Below are positions 24,392 through 33,100 of a DNA stretch of 64,000 nt, one piece after another. The stretch is from Diadema setosum. Taxonomy: Eukaryota > Echinodermata > Echinoidea > Diadematoida > Diadematidae. The stretch covers positions 30,433,106-30,497,105 of the forward strand of contig NC_092701.1 in the NCBI RefSeq assembly GCF_964275005.1, written 5' to 3'. A model generated the notes under the pieces. The model saw only the letters and a program-made list of their open reading frames with translations. It ran no database searches and had not been told where the DNA came from. Each line of letters starts with the position of its first letter. Position 1 is the stretch's first letter. Position numbers and translations under genes: made by a program.

Positions 24392-26785
24392 CCATCATCA
24401 CCATGAGTATCAGCGACACCACTAGACTCTAGCTGAGCAGTGCTACTGTACATGTGTAATCATACCGCCCTCTCAGTTAGAGGCAGAAACACTCCTTCCT
24501 TCAGTTATGCTATTAGATGGAGGAACCAAGTTGTGAGGGAGTCCTGACACATGTTCGTAAAACACCCCACTTTACTTTCTCACTGAGAGCAGGATGCTAA
24601 TTGGGTGAAGTGGTCCACCTGATGTACCCATATCGGAAAACGAGCGAATAATGCCGACCCCTCACGGTTCACCCACTAGACAACTGGCAGTAGTCAGCAA
24701 ACTACTAATCAGGCATATTGTGTGAAACAAAGAAGAAGATATGACTGTAATAGGAACAATATTCTGTTCTCTTCCCAGTTGCTAACTGCGAGAGGAATGG
24801 ATGCGGTAACCATGGTAGTGCCTGGCAGGGATCACTTTGATGAGATTACAGAGATGCACCAGGAGGAGAGCTTTCTGCAGCAGGTGAGGCAGTGTGTAGT
24901 TATTATGTTTGAAAATGTGTCCATCCATGAAGCATACCTGATGTATAACTGATTAAAGGACAAGTTCACCTTTGTAGACATGTAGGTTGAGTGAATGCAG
25001 TAATATTGTGTAACACATCAGAGAGAGTTTGAGGGAAATCGGACAATTTATTCTAAAGTTATGAATTTTTTCAAGTTTCTGCTCAGTCACTGCTGGGAAG
25101 ACTTCTATTGCTTGTGATGTCACATTTGTACAACGATATAAAGAAAGTATAAAGAAAGGTCAACATATTTTCACTTTTCTCGCATAACAAAAGGTCACTC
25201 CACTTCTCTCTTTTAGAAGGCAAGGGGAATAATATTACCCTTAATGTATGTCAGTAACAAGTTGAAGAAATGTGCACTTTATTCAAAAGGAAAAGTTTTG
25301 TGAAATTTATTTGTATTTTCCTTATATCGTTATACACATTTGACATCATACACTGTAGTAGTCTTCTCATCCAGCAGTGAATCTGCAGACACTTTAAAAA
25401 ATCATAACTTTTGAACAGATTGTCAGATTTTCCCCAAACTTTCGCTGATGTGTTCTAAATATTGCTGCATTCACTCAACCCAAATGTCTATGAAGGTGAA
25501 CTTGTCCTCTAAGCTTTTTTTTGGTTGCCTGTTCATCCATATAATTGTCGTCTCACATGGGCAATACAAGAACTGTTAACCAATTGGGAGAATAGTGTGA
25601 TATATAGTGTGATAATGCGACATGCCTCCGTCACAAAGAATTGACGGAGGCATTATGTTTCCAGGCTGTCTGTCTGTCAGTCCGTCTGTCCTCAAAGTGG
25701 GTCAAAGTATTGTCATGAAAATTGATACAGTATATAATTACCAGCTAATGAATTTTTGTCGGTGCTTCCTAATGCCTTAATATTTCATAATAAAATTCCA
25801 TTACTTTTTTCTGTGATCCTTCCAGCATGTTGTAATACCAAATTCCTGGTAATTGGACCTACATTACAGGTGTCAGATTATGTTGACTGAACGCATGCCA
25901 CTGAAGTTTATTATTTCTACATCTAACTGTGTGTAAACCTATAGACAAAATCATAAACTTTGCCTAATTATGTAAATACTTTCTAGATAGTATCACAACT
26001 TTCTCAAATAGTGTAAAACAAATACCACACATGCACTCTCTTTCACACACACAAGCAAAAGAGTTGTAAAAATCAAGGAAATGCATAAGATAATGGGGAA
26101 ACAATAAGATACATGAGAAATAAAAATTACACCCTATTATTCTCTGCTTCTTTCAGTGAAGTGCATGAATATGCTGATTTATGCAAATTTTTGCATGGAC
26201 AGTAGTGTGGTAACAGTTCTGCTCAGATGGTGATTTTTAACCCTGAGGATAAGCTAACCTCAAGGACAAGCCGTATGGGGCGCCAATTGTCGCACTGTCA
26301 TTTCCGTAGATGAAATGGCCATTTCATCACAAAATCGGTCATTTTGGTCAACGAAATTACCGATTTCATTAACAAAATGGCTAATTTTGTAATGAAATTG
26401 ACTTCGCGACACTTGGCACGCCATAGAGCTTACTCTCAAAGTGCCATAGAGCTTACCCTCAAGGTTAGCTTAACCTGTTGAGGACGAGTCCTGAGTATAC
26501 TCAGGCACGTGTCTATGGGAAATGCGAGTTGTAGCAAAATCCAGCCTGTCCTCAACGAGTTAAATCCTCGAGGTTACTTAAGTATCACCATCTGAAAGTA
26601 ACTCCTGCCACATGATGTAACAAATTTTCATATGGATGATGTCAACATGTCACTTTCTGTTTCTCTTTCTCTTTGAAAATTAGAAGGATGCATGATTATT
26701 GTATTCACAATGATTTTTATCATTTTTGTTCTAGGTACTGCTGGGAATTATGAACCTGAAGTCTCCACATTCCAGTCAACTGTAG
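8548..26785 (+). CDS. AFMID: Kynurenine formamidase (arylformamidase), 11 exons, complete
   Basis: It hydrolyses N-formyl-L-kynurenine to kynurenine and formate in the kynurenine pathway of tryptophan breakdown, in the cytosol. Exons: 8548-8622, 9625-9715, 11799-11909, 12317-12371, 14800-14885, 19284-19356, 21655-21758, 22879-22957, 23753-23888, 24779-24883, 26735-26785. All introns are GT-AG and all phases join, giving 321 residues (human AFMID is about 300). Alpha/beta-hydrolase features seen: YSPSQW near residue 31, oxyanion motif HGGYW (101-105), nucleophile elbow GHSAG (Ser172), FDPPAF with Asp257, and GRDHFDE with His289. The start ATG follows an in-frame stop at 8530-8532. Mobile elements crowd introns 2, 5, 7 and 9. 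I see no truncation or missing catalytic residue. Exon 1 is the least certain part, because this family's N-terminus is poorly conserved. Confidence 0.93.
8829..8918. repeat. (GAA)n/(GAG)n microsatellite
   Basis: Purine-rich trinucleotide run in AFMID intron 1. It reads as poly-Glu on one strand and poly-Ser or Phe on the other; not coding. Confidence 0.93.
9625..9715 (+). CDS. AFMID: AFMID exon 2
   Basis: It follows acceptor ttcccag and encodes DLDVQYSPSQWCRRLD. The YSPSxW motif is a hallmark of the N-terminus of animal kynurenine formamidases. Donor gtaag; one base is carried into exon 3. Confidence 0.9.
10231..11166 (+). repeat. 157-bp tandem units of copy A
   Basis: Unit starts fall near 10231, 10379, 10537, 10694, 10852 and 11009. 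Most units end with a TGACCTTTGACC-rich segment. Confidence 0.88.
10328..10353 (-). promoter_or_regulatory. Two adjacent perfect DR1 motifs (AGGTCAAAGGTCA)
   Basis: TGACCTTTGACCT occurs at 10328-10340 and again at 10341-10353. On the minus strand each is the ideal DR1 bound by HNF4/RXR-type nuclear receptors. Binding here is not shown; the motif may merely be repeat sequence. Confidence 0.5.
11266..11349 (+). mobile_element. Retroposon 3' end with (TAAA)n tail
   Basis: GGGCTACCCTGGGTAAAGAA followed by AACTGAATAAATAGATAAAT matches the 3' part of the SINE at 24.0 kb, implying a shared 3' recognition region. Confidence 0.6.
11799..11909 (+). CDS. AFMID: AFMID exon 3
   Basis: It encodes residues 56-92, including LNVKYGSNDRQKCDLYYP, the first core strands of the hydrolase fold. 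Acceptor tttgtccag, donor gtaatg, phase 1 at both sides. Confidence 0.93.
12317..12371 (+). CDS. AFMID: AFMID exon 4 (oxyanion motif)
   Basis: This 55-base exon encodes DDPVLLFLHGGYWQEESV. HGGYW is the HGGxW oxyanion-hole motif of kynurenine formamidases and related esterases. Donor gtgtga is weak. A 51-bp tandem duplication begins 47 bp downstream. Confidence 0.95.
12418..12518 (+). repeat. 51-bp tandem duplication, two copies
   Basis: CCAGAGGGTACAATTG starts both near-identical copies (12418 and 12469), close to the donor of AFMID exon 4. Confidence 0.9.
12705..12876. repeat. Palindromic element, 172 bp
   Basis: The ends are AAGCAAATAATCAAC and GTTGATTATTTGCTT, and the arms pair through ATCACTTCC/GGAAGTGAT and GATCTG/CAGATC. 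The loop contains GCGCAGCTGAGG. AFMID intron 4. Confidence 0.8.
13050..13096. repeat. (TA)n microsatellite
   Basis: An uninterrupted TA run in AFMID intron 4; open frames across it are spurious. Confidence 0.95.
13751..14012. mobile_element. MITE, about 260 bp, with ATATCGTCGCTGGGGTGACA termini
   Basis: The left end ATATCGTCGCTGGGGTGACA is mirrored by TGTCACCCCAGCGACGATAT at the right. The arms pair further through GTATCTCAAAA/TTTTGAGATAC. AFMID intron 4. Confidence 0.85.
14800..14885 (+). CDS. AFMID: AFMID exon 5
   Basis: It encodes residues 111-139, ending in VCVMEYTLAPK, which corresponds to the conserved Y-x-LAP segment of the fold. Acceptor cctggcag, donor gtgagt. Confidence 0.93.
15333..16294 (+). 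mobile_element. GTCCCCGCC-family tandem-repeat element (copy B), AFMID intron 5
   Basis: It has the same left end, (TCCG)n tract and right end (GGCGGGGACA, TTACGCACCGCGTAA) as copy A. It carries about five units; the first is degenerate, and later starts lie near 15609, 15773, 15931 and 16089. DR1-like segments are again present in most units. Confidence 0.84.
16295..17047. other. AFMID intron 5 DNA without recognised feature
   Basis: T-runs near 16645 and 16705 and short CA-rich stretches near 16978; nothing else supported. Confidence 0.5.
17048..18204. mobile_element. TIR element, about 1.16 kb, with CGCGAA-rich ends
   Basis: The left end ATACTGTATGAATACGCCAA pairs with the right TGGCGTATACAGTACTGTAT, each followed inward by TTTCGCGAATTTCGCGA-type sequence. 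The GC-richer interior has two open stretches (17251-17622, 17735-17941) with no recognisable domain. Probably a non-autonomous DNA transposon carrying captured sequence. AFMID intron 5. Confidence 0.65.
18250..18815. mobile_element. Palindromic MITE, family 1 (copy 2), AFMID intron 5
   Basis: The termini are TAAAAGACAAGTTCACCTTC and GAAGGTGAACTTGTCCTTTA. The interior words GCAATATTAGTAGAACACAT are shared with copies 1 and 4. Confidence 0.85.
18991..19231. mobile_element. TIR element with degenerate telomere-like interior (copy A)
   Basis: The ends carry ACATTTGCTCCTGCGACAAT and ATTGTTACAGGAGCAAATGT. The interior contains TTAGGGTTAGGGTTAGG-like sequence. It ends about 50 bp before AFMID exon 6. 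Confidence 0.78.
19284..19356 (+). CDS. AFMID: AFMID exon 6
   Basis: It encodes residues 140-163, the helix preceding the nucleophile strand. The acceptor lies only about 50 bp after a telomere-like TIR element. Confidence 0.92.
20650..21345 (+). mobile_element. TTAACCCTAA-ended TIR element, truncated copy (family 3), AFMID intron 6
   Basis: It starts TTAACCCTAAAAGGGCCGGG with a G-run. The body matches 36451-37222 in opposite orientation, for example CATGACAGAGCACTG and CACCACCGATGGCCGAGATC. It lacks the terminal part at the right. Confidence 0.82.
21655..21758 (+). CDS. AFMID: AFMID exon 7 (catalytic serine)
   Basis: It encodes residues 164-198 with GHSAGGH; Ser172 is the predicted nucleophile (G-x-S-x-G). 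Acceptor tttcag, donor gtgatt. A degenerate threefold tandem repeat begins just downstream. Confidence 0.96.
21791..22065 (+). repeat. Degenerate threefold tandem repeat, unit about 102-117 bp
   Basis: The block TACTGCCTATGATGCACTGA and its variants start near 21797, 21899 and 22016, directly after AFMID exon 7. Confidence 0.7.
22879..22957 (+). CDS. AFMID: AFMID exon 8
   Basis: It encodes residues 199-224, including MSGLYDLRPLVET, matching the family's SGxxDLxP segment. Donor gtaagt is consensus. Confidence 0.94.
23341..23434. mobile_element. Mini-MITE, about 94 bp (copy 1)
   Basis: TTAATCTGTTGAGGATGAGT and CATCCTCAACGGGTTTTAA are the ends. It shares GTGTCTATGGGAAATGC with copy 2. AFMID intron 8. 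Confidence 0.8.
23753..23888 (+). CDS. AFMID: AFMID exon 9 (catalytic aspartate)
   Basis: It encodes residues 225-270, with FDPPAFQRQAKDY holding catalytic Asp257. The chosen acceptor (ccaaaag) keeps the length of the family's loop before SP. A second in-frame AG 21 bases further on (exon from 23774) has a far better pyrimidine tract and would drop seven residues. Confidence 0.88.
23940..24238 (-). mobile_element. tRNA-derived SINE with (ATT)n tail, AFMID intron 9
   Basis: On the minus strand the head reads AGACTCCTGACTCCCAATTG with a B-box-like GAGTTTGATTCCCACC. The body contains GTCCTTGGACAAGATG-like and GGCTACCCTGGATAAAGAAG sequence, ending in TTATTATTATT. Confidence 0.78.
24256..24405. 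repeat. (CAT)n/(CAC)n microsatellite
   Basis: Imperfect trinucleotide run giving poly-His, poly-Ile or poly-Asp in different frames; not coding. AFMID intron 9. Confidence 0.93.
24779..24883 (+). CDS. AFMID: AFMID exon 10 (catalytic histidine)
   Basis: It encodes residues 271-305, with GRDHFDEI placing catalytic His289. Phase 0 at both ends; acceptor cttcccag, donor gtgagg. Confidence 0.95.
24953..25512. mobile_element. Palindromic MITE, family 1 (copy 3), AFMID intron 10
   Basis: The termini are TTAAAGGACAAGTTCACCTT and GAAGGTGAACTTGTCCTCTA. Same interior layout as copy 2, about 560 bp. Confidence 0.85.
25618..25700 (+). mobile_element. Left-end fragment of the ATGTCTCCGCC family
   Basis: ATGCCTCCGTC and GACGGAGGCAT form a hairpin followed by (CTGT/CCGT)n; no tandem body follows. 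A solo or truncated end in AFMID intron 10. Confidence 0.6.
26224..26594. mobile_element. Palindromic element interrupted by a mini-MITE, AFMID intron 10
   Basis: CAGATGGTGATTTTTAACCC faces a right end TATCACCATCTG. The arms pair again around CTAACCTCAAGG/CCTCAAGGTTAG. The centre holds CAATTGTCGC/GCGACACTTGG. Confidence 0.65.
26470..26563. mobile_element. Mini-MITE, about 94 bp (copy 2), nested
   Basis: TTAACCTGTTGAGGACGAGT and GTCCTCAACGAGTTAA are the ends. It is inserted within the palindromic element at 26224-26594. Confidence 0.82.
26735..26785 (+). CDS. AFMID: AFMID exon 11 (stop codon)
   Basis: This short last exon encodes 16 residues (VLLGIMNLKSPHSSQL) and TAG at 26783-26785. Human AFMID likewise ends with a short helix. 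I found no convincing polyadenylation signal within several hundred bases. The nearest AATAAA (27848) lies inside a repeat element. Confidence 0.88.
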   Translation, partial: VLLGIMNLKSPHSSQL

Positions 26786-27242
26786 TGAAGAAGTGAGATT
26801 CTGCACCATAAACTGTTGTGAGGGCGTATTTCTTCTTTCTTTTCATCTATTCATGTTTTTGCATTGGAGGAACAAAAGGTCACAGATGTTGATCATTTTG
26901 AATCATCATTCTTTAAATAACATACAACTGAAACCAAGTGTCATGAAGATGTGTTCTGCAAAACTCCGGTAAGTGTGCAATTATTGGTAAAGAAACAACA
27001 CCTCTAGAGAAACTGTGTAAATCTTGTTCTGAATGGCTGATAATGCAGTGTCCCATATATTCCCGGTCATGTTAGAAAAGGAATCCTAAAACTGCCACTG
27101 CAGTGTGGGACTAATAATCATGAAAATAATCAAACATTTTGCATGAAATGATCTTGTTTGTGTAGAATGGCCAAATTTTAGTCTCAAGATGACTTTCTAG
27201 TTGAAAGTTCTGTGCATATCAAAGATACAGTTATTTTGTTTT

Positions 27243-28013
27243 TTATGTCTCCGCCAACGAAGTGGCCGGAGGCATTATGTCCGTCTGTCCGTCCGTCCCA
27301 TTTTGTTTTTGTTGATATCTCAAGAACCGTGTGGTGGTTTTACATCAAACTTGGTATGAGGGTATATCCTGGGGGATAACACTTTGTTTGGATGTTAGGG
27401 TCACGGGGTCAAAGGTTAAGGGTCAAAGGTCAAGTGAAAATGTTAAAATTTAACTTTTTTTTTCCATATCTCACAAATATTTCAAGATATATCTTCATGG
27501 AACTTAATATATATGCATGTACTGCCTGACAGTGATCATTTAGGGTATTTATAAGTCATGGGTCAAAGGTCAGGGGGGTCAAAGGTCGAGGTCAACTCGT
27601 CAAAGTATCATTATTTCCCTCTCATCTATGCAATGCCTGTAGAATTTTTCCTTGAAACTTAGTGTATGCATGTATTACCCAATACGGATTCTCTTGGAAG
27701 TTTCTTGTCAAAAGGTCAAAGGCCAAATGGTCAAAGGTCAAGAGAAAGTGCTAAATTTCACTTCATCTTAACTTATAAAAGGGTCAAAAGTTGGGTACAA
27801 ATCCCTAAACACCTGCACTCTTATTAGACAGTGTAGCCATTCATCCAAATAAACCTAGTTCAAGGAAAGTGAACATTCAATGCATTTGTGACAAACCTGT
27901 CATTTTTAATATTTTAATATTTCACACATTGTCAAGACATTGTGCTATAGGCCTATTCGGAGAACCATGCATTATGGTGGAGGCATACCAGTCGCCGTAG
28001 CGACATTTCTAGT
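27243..28013 (+). mobile_element. ATGTCTCCGCC-family element with DR1-like repeats
   Basis: The left end is TATGTCTCCGCCAACGAAG with inverted CCGGAGGCAT, then (CCGT)n. Degenerate units with GGGTCAAAGGTCA follow. The right end is GGTGGAGGCATA, then a hairpin around TCGCCGTAGCGA and ATTTCTAG. The design parallels the GTCCCCGCC elements with different sequence. It lies 0.46 kb after the AFMID stop. Confidence 0.78.
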
Positions 28014-28065
28014 TTTTTTTGTGTGTGTCTTCTGTGCTATTTTTGTAAGATGAAAAAAGAGTTAG

Positions 28066-28172
28066 ACAGTGGTGAGGTAGCCCAGTCAGTAGTGTATCTG
28101 CCTTGCAATCTAATGGTTCAGGTTTGAAGGCCAGTGAGTCTTGCTGAGTAAAGAAAAAAAAAAAAAAAGACT
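28066..28172 (+). mobile_element. tRNA-related SINE fragment with poly-A end
   Basis: GGTAGCCCAGTCAGTAG (A-box-like) and GGTTTGAAGGCC (B-box-like) are spaced as in a tRNA gene, followed by an A-run. A functional tRNA is unlikely because the acceptor arms do not pair. Confidence 0.55.
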
Positions 28173-28303
28173 CGAGACATGCAAAATCACCTTGCTGTAA
28201 GAGGGTTGTGTTATATCTGACCTCTTTATTAAAAAAAAAAAAGGGTTCCACAGTGGTTATTAATGACACAATTTATTTGTCTGTAAGATATTTGGGCGCT
28301 CTA

Positions 28304-28516
28304 TTACTGTAAAACAAGATATATTTGCGGCATGAAATTTTCGCGAATTGGAGCCGACAGCCTTTTCTGTGGCATGAAATTTTTGCAAATTGCCAGTGGC
28401 ATTCAATGCATATAGTGTAGATGAGAACTTTTGTGTGCATTTTAATTTCGCGAATCTTGGCGCTCGCGAAATTTGCGAAATTAAAATGCATGTGAACATT
28501 TCTTGCTTTACAGTAA
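28304..28516. mobile_element. MITE, about 213 bp, with TTACTGTAAA termini
   Basis: TTACTGTAAAACAAGA and CTTGCTTTACAGTAA are the ends. The interior repeats CGCGAA/TTCGCG words, resembling the ends of the 17.05-18.2 kb element. Confidence 0.75.
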
Positions 28517-29744
28517 TATGGCTGGCTCTCTCTCTCAGTCTTTACAGCATGTAGTGTGGTGTACTTGAACATTTACATGAGGTAATTACACATGTATAAT
28601 ATGAAATGCCAAATGTCAGAAAATATAAAATTTTGACAATCCAGTACCAAATTTGATTGATAAATGATAATTGTTTGGAGTGAAACTGAGTGGAATTCAA
28701 GAAAACATTGGCCTACACCATTGTCATCGAAAACTTATAAAACTGTACCTAAAATATACCAGTACACTTGGATAATACATGTGGATTCAGTGAATGCAGG
28801 CAGTGATTATATGTACATGTATTGCCGAAATATAGAAAATTAGAAGTCTGACAAATAGGTTAATACAAAATTCTTACAGGTTTTATTTATTACAGCCACG
28901 TGCCATCATCACTAGGTAAAAAGACTGGATTCATGGTGCCATGGTAGGGAAAATATTGTACATAGTAAATATAGAAAGAGAATTTCAAAAAATTTCAATG
29001 TTTTTTTGAGGTGAAGTATACATACCTTTGCATTATTACTTAGAAATGTTAGAGGATGATTATGTTTCCCTTGCCTTCTGAAAGTGGTGTTAAAGTCAAG
29101 ATAAAGGAATATATTTTGTGTTTGAGGATCAAAGTGACACTTTGCACTGATACACTCTCTTGTTAGAATCAAAGGATGCTGTTGTACACAATGAATATTC
29201 AGCCACCAAAGCAATGCTTTAACTACAATATTTTGTTCATTGGGTATGATCCAACAGAGAAACTTTACCTACTGGGGTGCTGTGATTAAATAAAGTTGAT
29301 GTAATAATGCAAGCTCAGCTGCTATAGAATTGCAGTTACATGTACTTGGATTGCGAGAGATGAATCCAAAGCACATGCATTTTATAGTTATCTAGAGGTT
29401 TTTTTTTTTCCTTCAGTCTCGATATCAACTCATACCAATTAAGCTCAAAATGTAAGCAGTGTTAGATGGAGTATATGTTTTATATCCTTTCATTTTCTAA
29501 AAATGAGGAACATCGTTATTTTGATTCTATCAGTGTAAGCTTTTTACACTATAATTTTTAGATAGAATATTGTGTATAGTGGGTGCTTTTTTTTTGTGCT
29601 TAGGAATGCTGAAATCAATAGTATAATTAATAGTATTTGTGTAACGTGTACAGTACAGTGTATCCTTTGTAATGTTCATTCTGGTTTTTGTTTCATGTTT
29701 GTGATATTAATGATATGCATCCTATATTCTTTACCTGGTCGAAT
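28517..29744. other. AT-rich intergenic DNA downstream of AFMID
   Basis: No gene, TIR or tandem repeat recognised. AATAAA at 29288-29293 is isolated. Confidence 0.45.
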
Positions 29745-29745
29745 A

Positions 29746-29796
<51 letters not shown>

Positions 29797-29797
29797 T
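29745..29797. repeat. (AAT)n microsatellite
   Basis: Trinucleotide run preceded by ACCTGGTCGAATAAATAATA, possibly a retroposon tail. Confidence 0.93.
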
Positions 29798-29969
29798 TTG
29801 TATTATACCATTATATTGTATATACATTATGCAATAGCTGTCCAGTTATGCCTTAAAAAGGAGGGATATGTTCATGATGTATTTATGTCTTGATAAGAAA
29901 TTTGTTTGGATTGTGTTGGCATATGATGCATATTAAAAGGCCTACTCTGTAGTACATACATGTATTCTA

Positions 29970-29970
<1 letters not shown>

Positions 29971-29997
<27 letters not shown>
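29971..29997. repeat. (GT)n microsatellite
   Basis: An uninterrupted GT run of about 13 repeats. Confidence 0.95.
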
Positions 29998-30001
<4 letters not shown>

Positions 30002-30369
30002 CTGCGTTCATACAGGCTGGCCTATTTGGCAACTTTCATTGACAGATCTCATCCATGCAGTCAGACATGCATTGTTCCTTCACAATAACATGCAAACTTG
30101 GAAAAAGTGCAGTTTGTCATTGTTGTCTTTAAAGTCCATGTGCTCAGTCATGCACGGCAATTGTGAACATAATTAGGTATCAATGGAAAGAGGAAGAGTT
30201 CCCCTTTCCTTACAACCAACATATAACCCTCTTCATAACTGACGATTATGAAATGGCAGCCCTCCAAAGTTGGATTACCTTTTTTTGATACGCTGTGTAT
30301 ATTGGACAACCTCGATTTGATGATGACCTAAATACTTGCCTTGTCGTATCAGGTTTCTAACTATTAAAG

Positions 30370-30505
30370 CAGGGCTCCACACTAACTTTTATTTTTGGTG
30401 GCCCAAAGGCAAACATCCAACTTTTTTTGGTGGCCCGATCAGGCCACCAAATTCTTCATTTCTGAAATTTTGGTGGCCCCGGGCGACCGTTAGTGTCGAG
30501 CCCTG
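30370..30505. mobile_element. hAT-like MITE (copy 2)
   Basis: It starts CAGGGCTCCACACTAAC and ends GTTAGTGTCGAGCCCTG, and is flanked by ATTAAAG on both sides. The interior words GGTGGCCCGATCAGGCCACC match copy 1. Confidence 0.85.
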
Positions 30506-30507
30506 AT

Positions 30508-31095
30508 TAAAGGACAAATTCACCTTCATATACATGTGAATTAAGTGAATGCAGCAATATTATTAGAACACATTTGTGAAAGTTTGGGGAAAATCTCACA
30601 ATCCATTCAAAAGTTATGGATTTTTGAATTATCTGTACAGTCCCTGCTGGATGAGAAGACTATTACATTGTACATGTACATGTATGATGTCATATGTGTA
30701 CAACGATATAAGGAAAATACAAAGAGAATTTCACAAAATTTAATATTTTGAAAAAAGTGCACATTTCCTCAACCTGTCAGTAATGTATATTAAGGGTGAT
30801 ATTATTCCCCCTGCCTTATAAAAGAGGCAAGTCAAGCATTCTTTTATTGTGCAAGAAAAGTGAAAATATGTTGAATTATATTTTTATTCTCTTTTATATT
30901 GTTTTAAACATGTGGCATCACAAGGTGTATCGTACATTTGTAGTCTTCTCATCCAACAGTGACTGAGCAGAAACTTCAAAAATTCATAACTTGAACGGGT
31001 TGTCCAATTTTCCCCAAACTCTCACTGTTGTGTTCTACTAATATTGCTGCAATCACTCAATCCACATGCCTATGAATGTGGACTTGTTCTTTAAT
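30508..31095. mobile_element. Palindromic MITE, family 1 (copy 4)
   Basis: The termini are TTAAAGGACAAATTCACCTT and a complementary GTGGACTTGTTCTTTAA. A hAT-like MITE is inserted exactly at its left end. Confidence 0.83.
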
Positions 31096-31587
31096 ATCAG
31101 GGTACTAAAACAAAGAAATGCAAAAAGTTGGGACCTGTAAAATCACCTTGCAATTAAAGACTCTTGTTATATCTAAATATCCAACTTTTTTTTTTTTTTT
31201 TTTTGTAATGAGGTTTCACTGTACAGGGTAGATAGGGTTAAAAACCTTTTACTCAGGTAACCTAGTGTATTATACAGTTGATGTGCTACTGGTACCAAAA
31301 CTGTTCTCATATCTCGTGGGTGTGTGTGCTGTAACTATTCTATTGTGTATTTTGAATGTGTTTATTTTTTTTTTTGTGTGTTACTGTTTATGTGTTGGAG
31401 GGAATGGTGAAGGTGATTTCATCGACAGGTTTCCAATTGATAGGTTTGAAAATCAGAGTACATGTATTTATATTATATTGGATGGCTATGAACGAGATAC
31501 CAGGGATTATCATCTATATAGGACGTTTTAGCGGCGCATTAAAAACGCATATTGTTGTCCGCTCAATTTTTACCGTTCAATATTATA

Positions 31588-31672
31588 CAAATGATGCACA
31601 GGATAGAGTGCGTTAGTGGAGGGGGGTAAGCCTCCACTAACGCCACGAAATAATCTTGTGCATCATTTGTTT
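31588..31672. repeat. Hairpin with CCTCCACTAACG arms
   Basis: AAATGATGCACA and TGTGCATCATTT, with inner CGTTAGTGGAGG and CCTCCACTAACG, form a long imperfect stem around GGGGTAAG. Confidence 0.8.
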
Positions 31673-32490
31673 TATAAAATGGGTCGAAAATTCGAAAACT
31701 AACAGCATTTTCCAGCGTTTTTCACGTACCTTTGTGGGTCAAGACGTCCGAAGATGTTCGTCCCAAACATTTACGCACGTCGCACTCGGAAATCCCGCAC
31801 ATACAGTAGAAGTATGATGGGGGGTTGGGTTTCCGGACACTTAAGTTCCCGCATGAAAACTTACTTAATTTACATAGAATATGCACCCCTTACCTTAAAG
31901 ACTTGATATAGACTCCTCATATAAGCCTACTAGACAACATACTCTGAAAACGGCGTGAGAATTAACCTGCTAAATCGTTGGATTTGCCCTTCAAAGTGAC
32001 TCCATGTACGCGTCCGGTCCCACAACGCTTGGTCTACTGTACTGTAAAAAGTGTACGTATAAGAGTATACGTACGCCACACATGTTATGCACAAGGGAAG
32101 AAAGGCCGGCCGGCCGGCAGCCCGAACTAGCAGTAACAGGATTGACAGCGCGTACTGTATGTATGCATGCAATTCAAAGGAGCCGCCGCGCGCACAGACG
32201 ATCGGCAATAGGATTTAACCACGGTGGATTTAACACGCAGTGCGATGGGACTAGAATAACCAAAGCACACGTGACTCATTTCAGCGCTTCCTATTGGCTA
32301 CATTCTTGAACCCATTTTATAACAGAGCATATTGAACGAAACGCATAGGCCAACGTATTAATTCCCCATAGGCTACCGTTACTTGCCGTTCAAGATCACA
32401 CCATATTCAATTCTGTCCCGTCTGTTGCGCGAGCGCTTGCTGAATGCGCAAACGCTTGCTACAAGTGCGCGTCATTTTGTTACAATTCAC

Positions 32491-32502
32491 CTCCATATCC
32501 CT

Positions 32503-32541
<39 letters not shown>

Positions 32542-32819
32542 ATATTTCCCTTTGTGTGTTTGTTTGTTTTTTTTTGTTTTTTTTTTAACCATATATCGTG
32601 TATACAGTGTATATTGTATATTTCTGTACATTTTTTTTTCTTTTCATCAATTGCATTTCATTCTTATTTTTTTTATAGTTGTTTTGTACACTTTTCAGAG
32701 TTATTTGCAATTATTATTTATTGATATTATAATGTGCTATATGTTTTTCATTGGACTCCGATACCCAGAGTTTGGGTTGTGAGTGAATAAACTTTCAACT
32801 TTCAACTTTCAACTTTCAA
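32491..32819 (+). mobile_element. Inserted retroposon 3' end with (ACTTTCA)n tail
   Basis: It interrupts module X1 between CAATTCAC and AAACATCTTGCT; the uninterrupted X3 reads straight through with only AAGCGCGC between. It ends GTGAGTGAATAAACTTTCAA followed by four 7-bp repeats, like the 3' end of a 5'-truncated LINE or SINE. It starts with a (CT)n tract. Confidence 0.65.
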
Positions 32820-33006
32820 CAAACATCTTGCTACGTGTAGTTGCTTGTTTGATACGCAGTTTTAGGGGCTTTCCCTTTTCAGCGCTGGGATGTGGCTGCC
32901 GAGCCAACTTCAAAGACGAGTAGAAGCCCGGTAATTTTGTGCAGTTCATGCTTCCTCTACTTGATTGTATAGATGATAATTATATTGGATGGCCTTGATT
33001 CATGGA

Positions 33007-33100
33007 ATACCAGGGAATATTGCACTCGTTAGGGTCAATATTACACTCATCTTCGATTCGTGCAATATTGGCCCTAACTCGTGCAATATTCCCTGGTATC
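33007..33100. repeat. Near-perfect hairpin in module X1
   Basis: ATACCAGGGAATATTGCACT and AGTGCAATATTCCCTGGTAT-type arms surround CATCTTCGATTCG. The same hairpin recurs in X3 at about 35513-35606. Confidence 0.85.

Noticed and set aside
24132-24453. Poly-His, poly-Ile, poly-Met and poly-Asp frames
   Set aside because: They are translations of the CAT/CAC microsatellite and adjoining SINE.
28066-28172. Candidate tRNA gene
   Set aside because: Box A and box B are present, but the acceptor stem does not pair and a poly-A end follows; a SINE fragment is the better reading.
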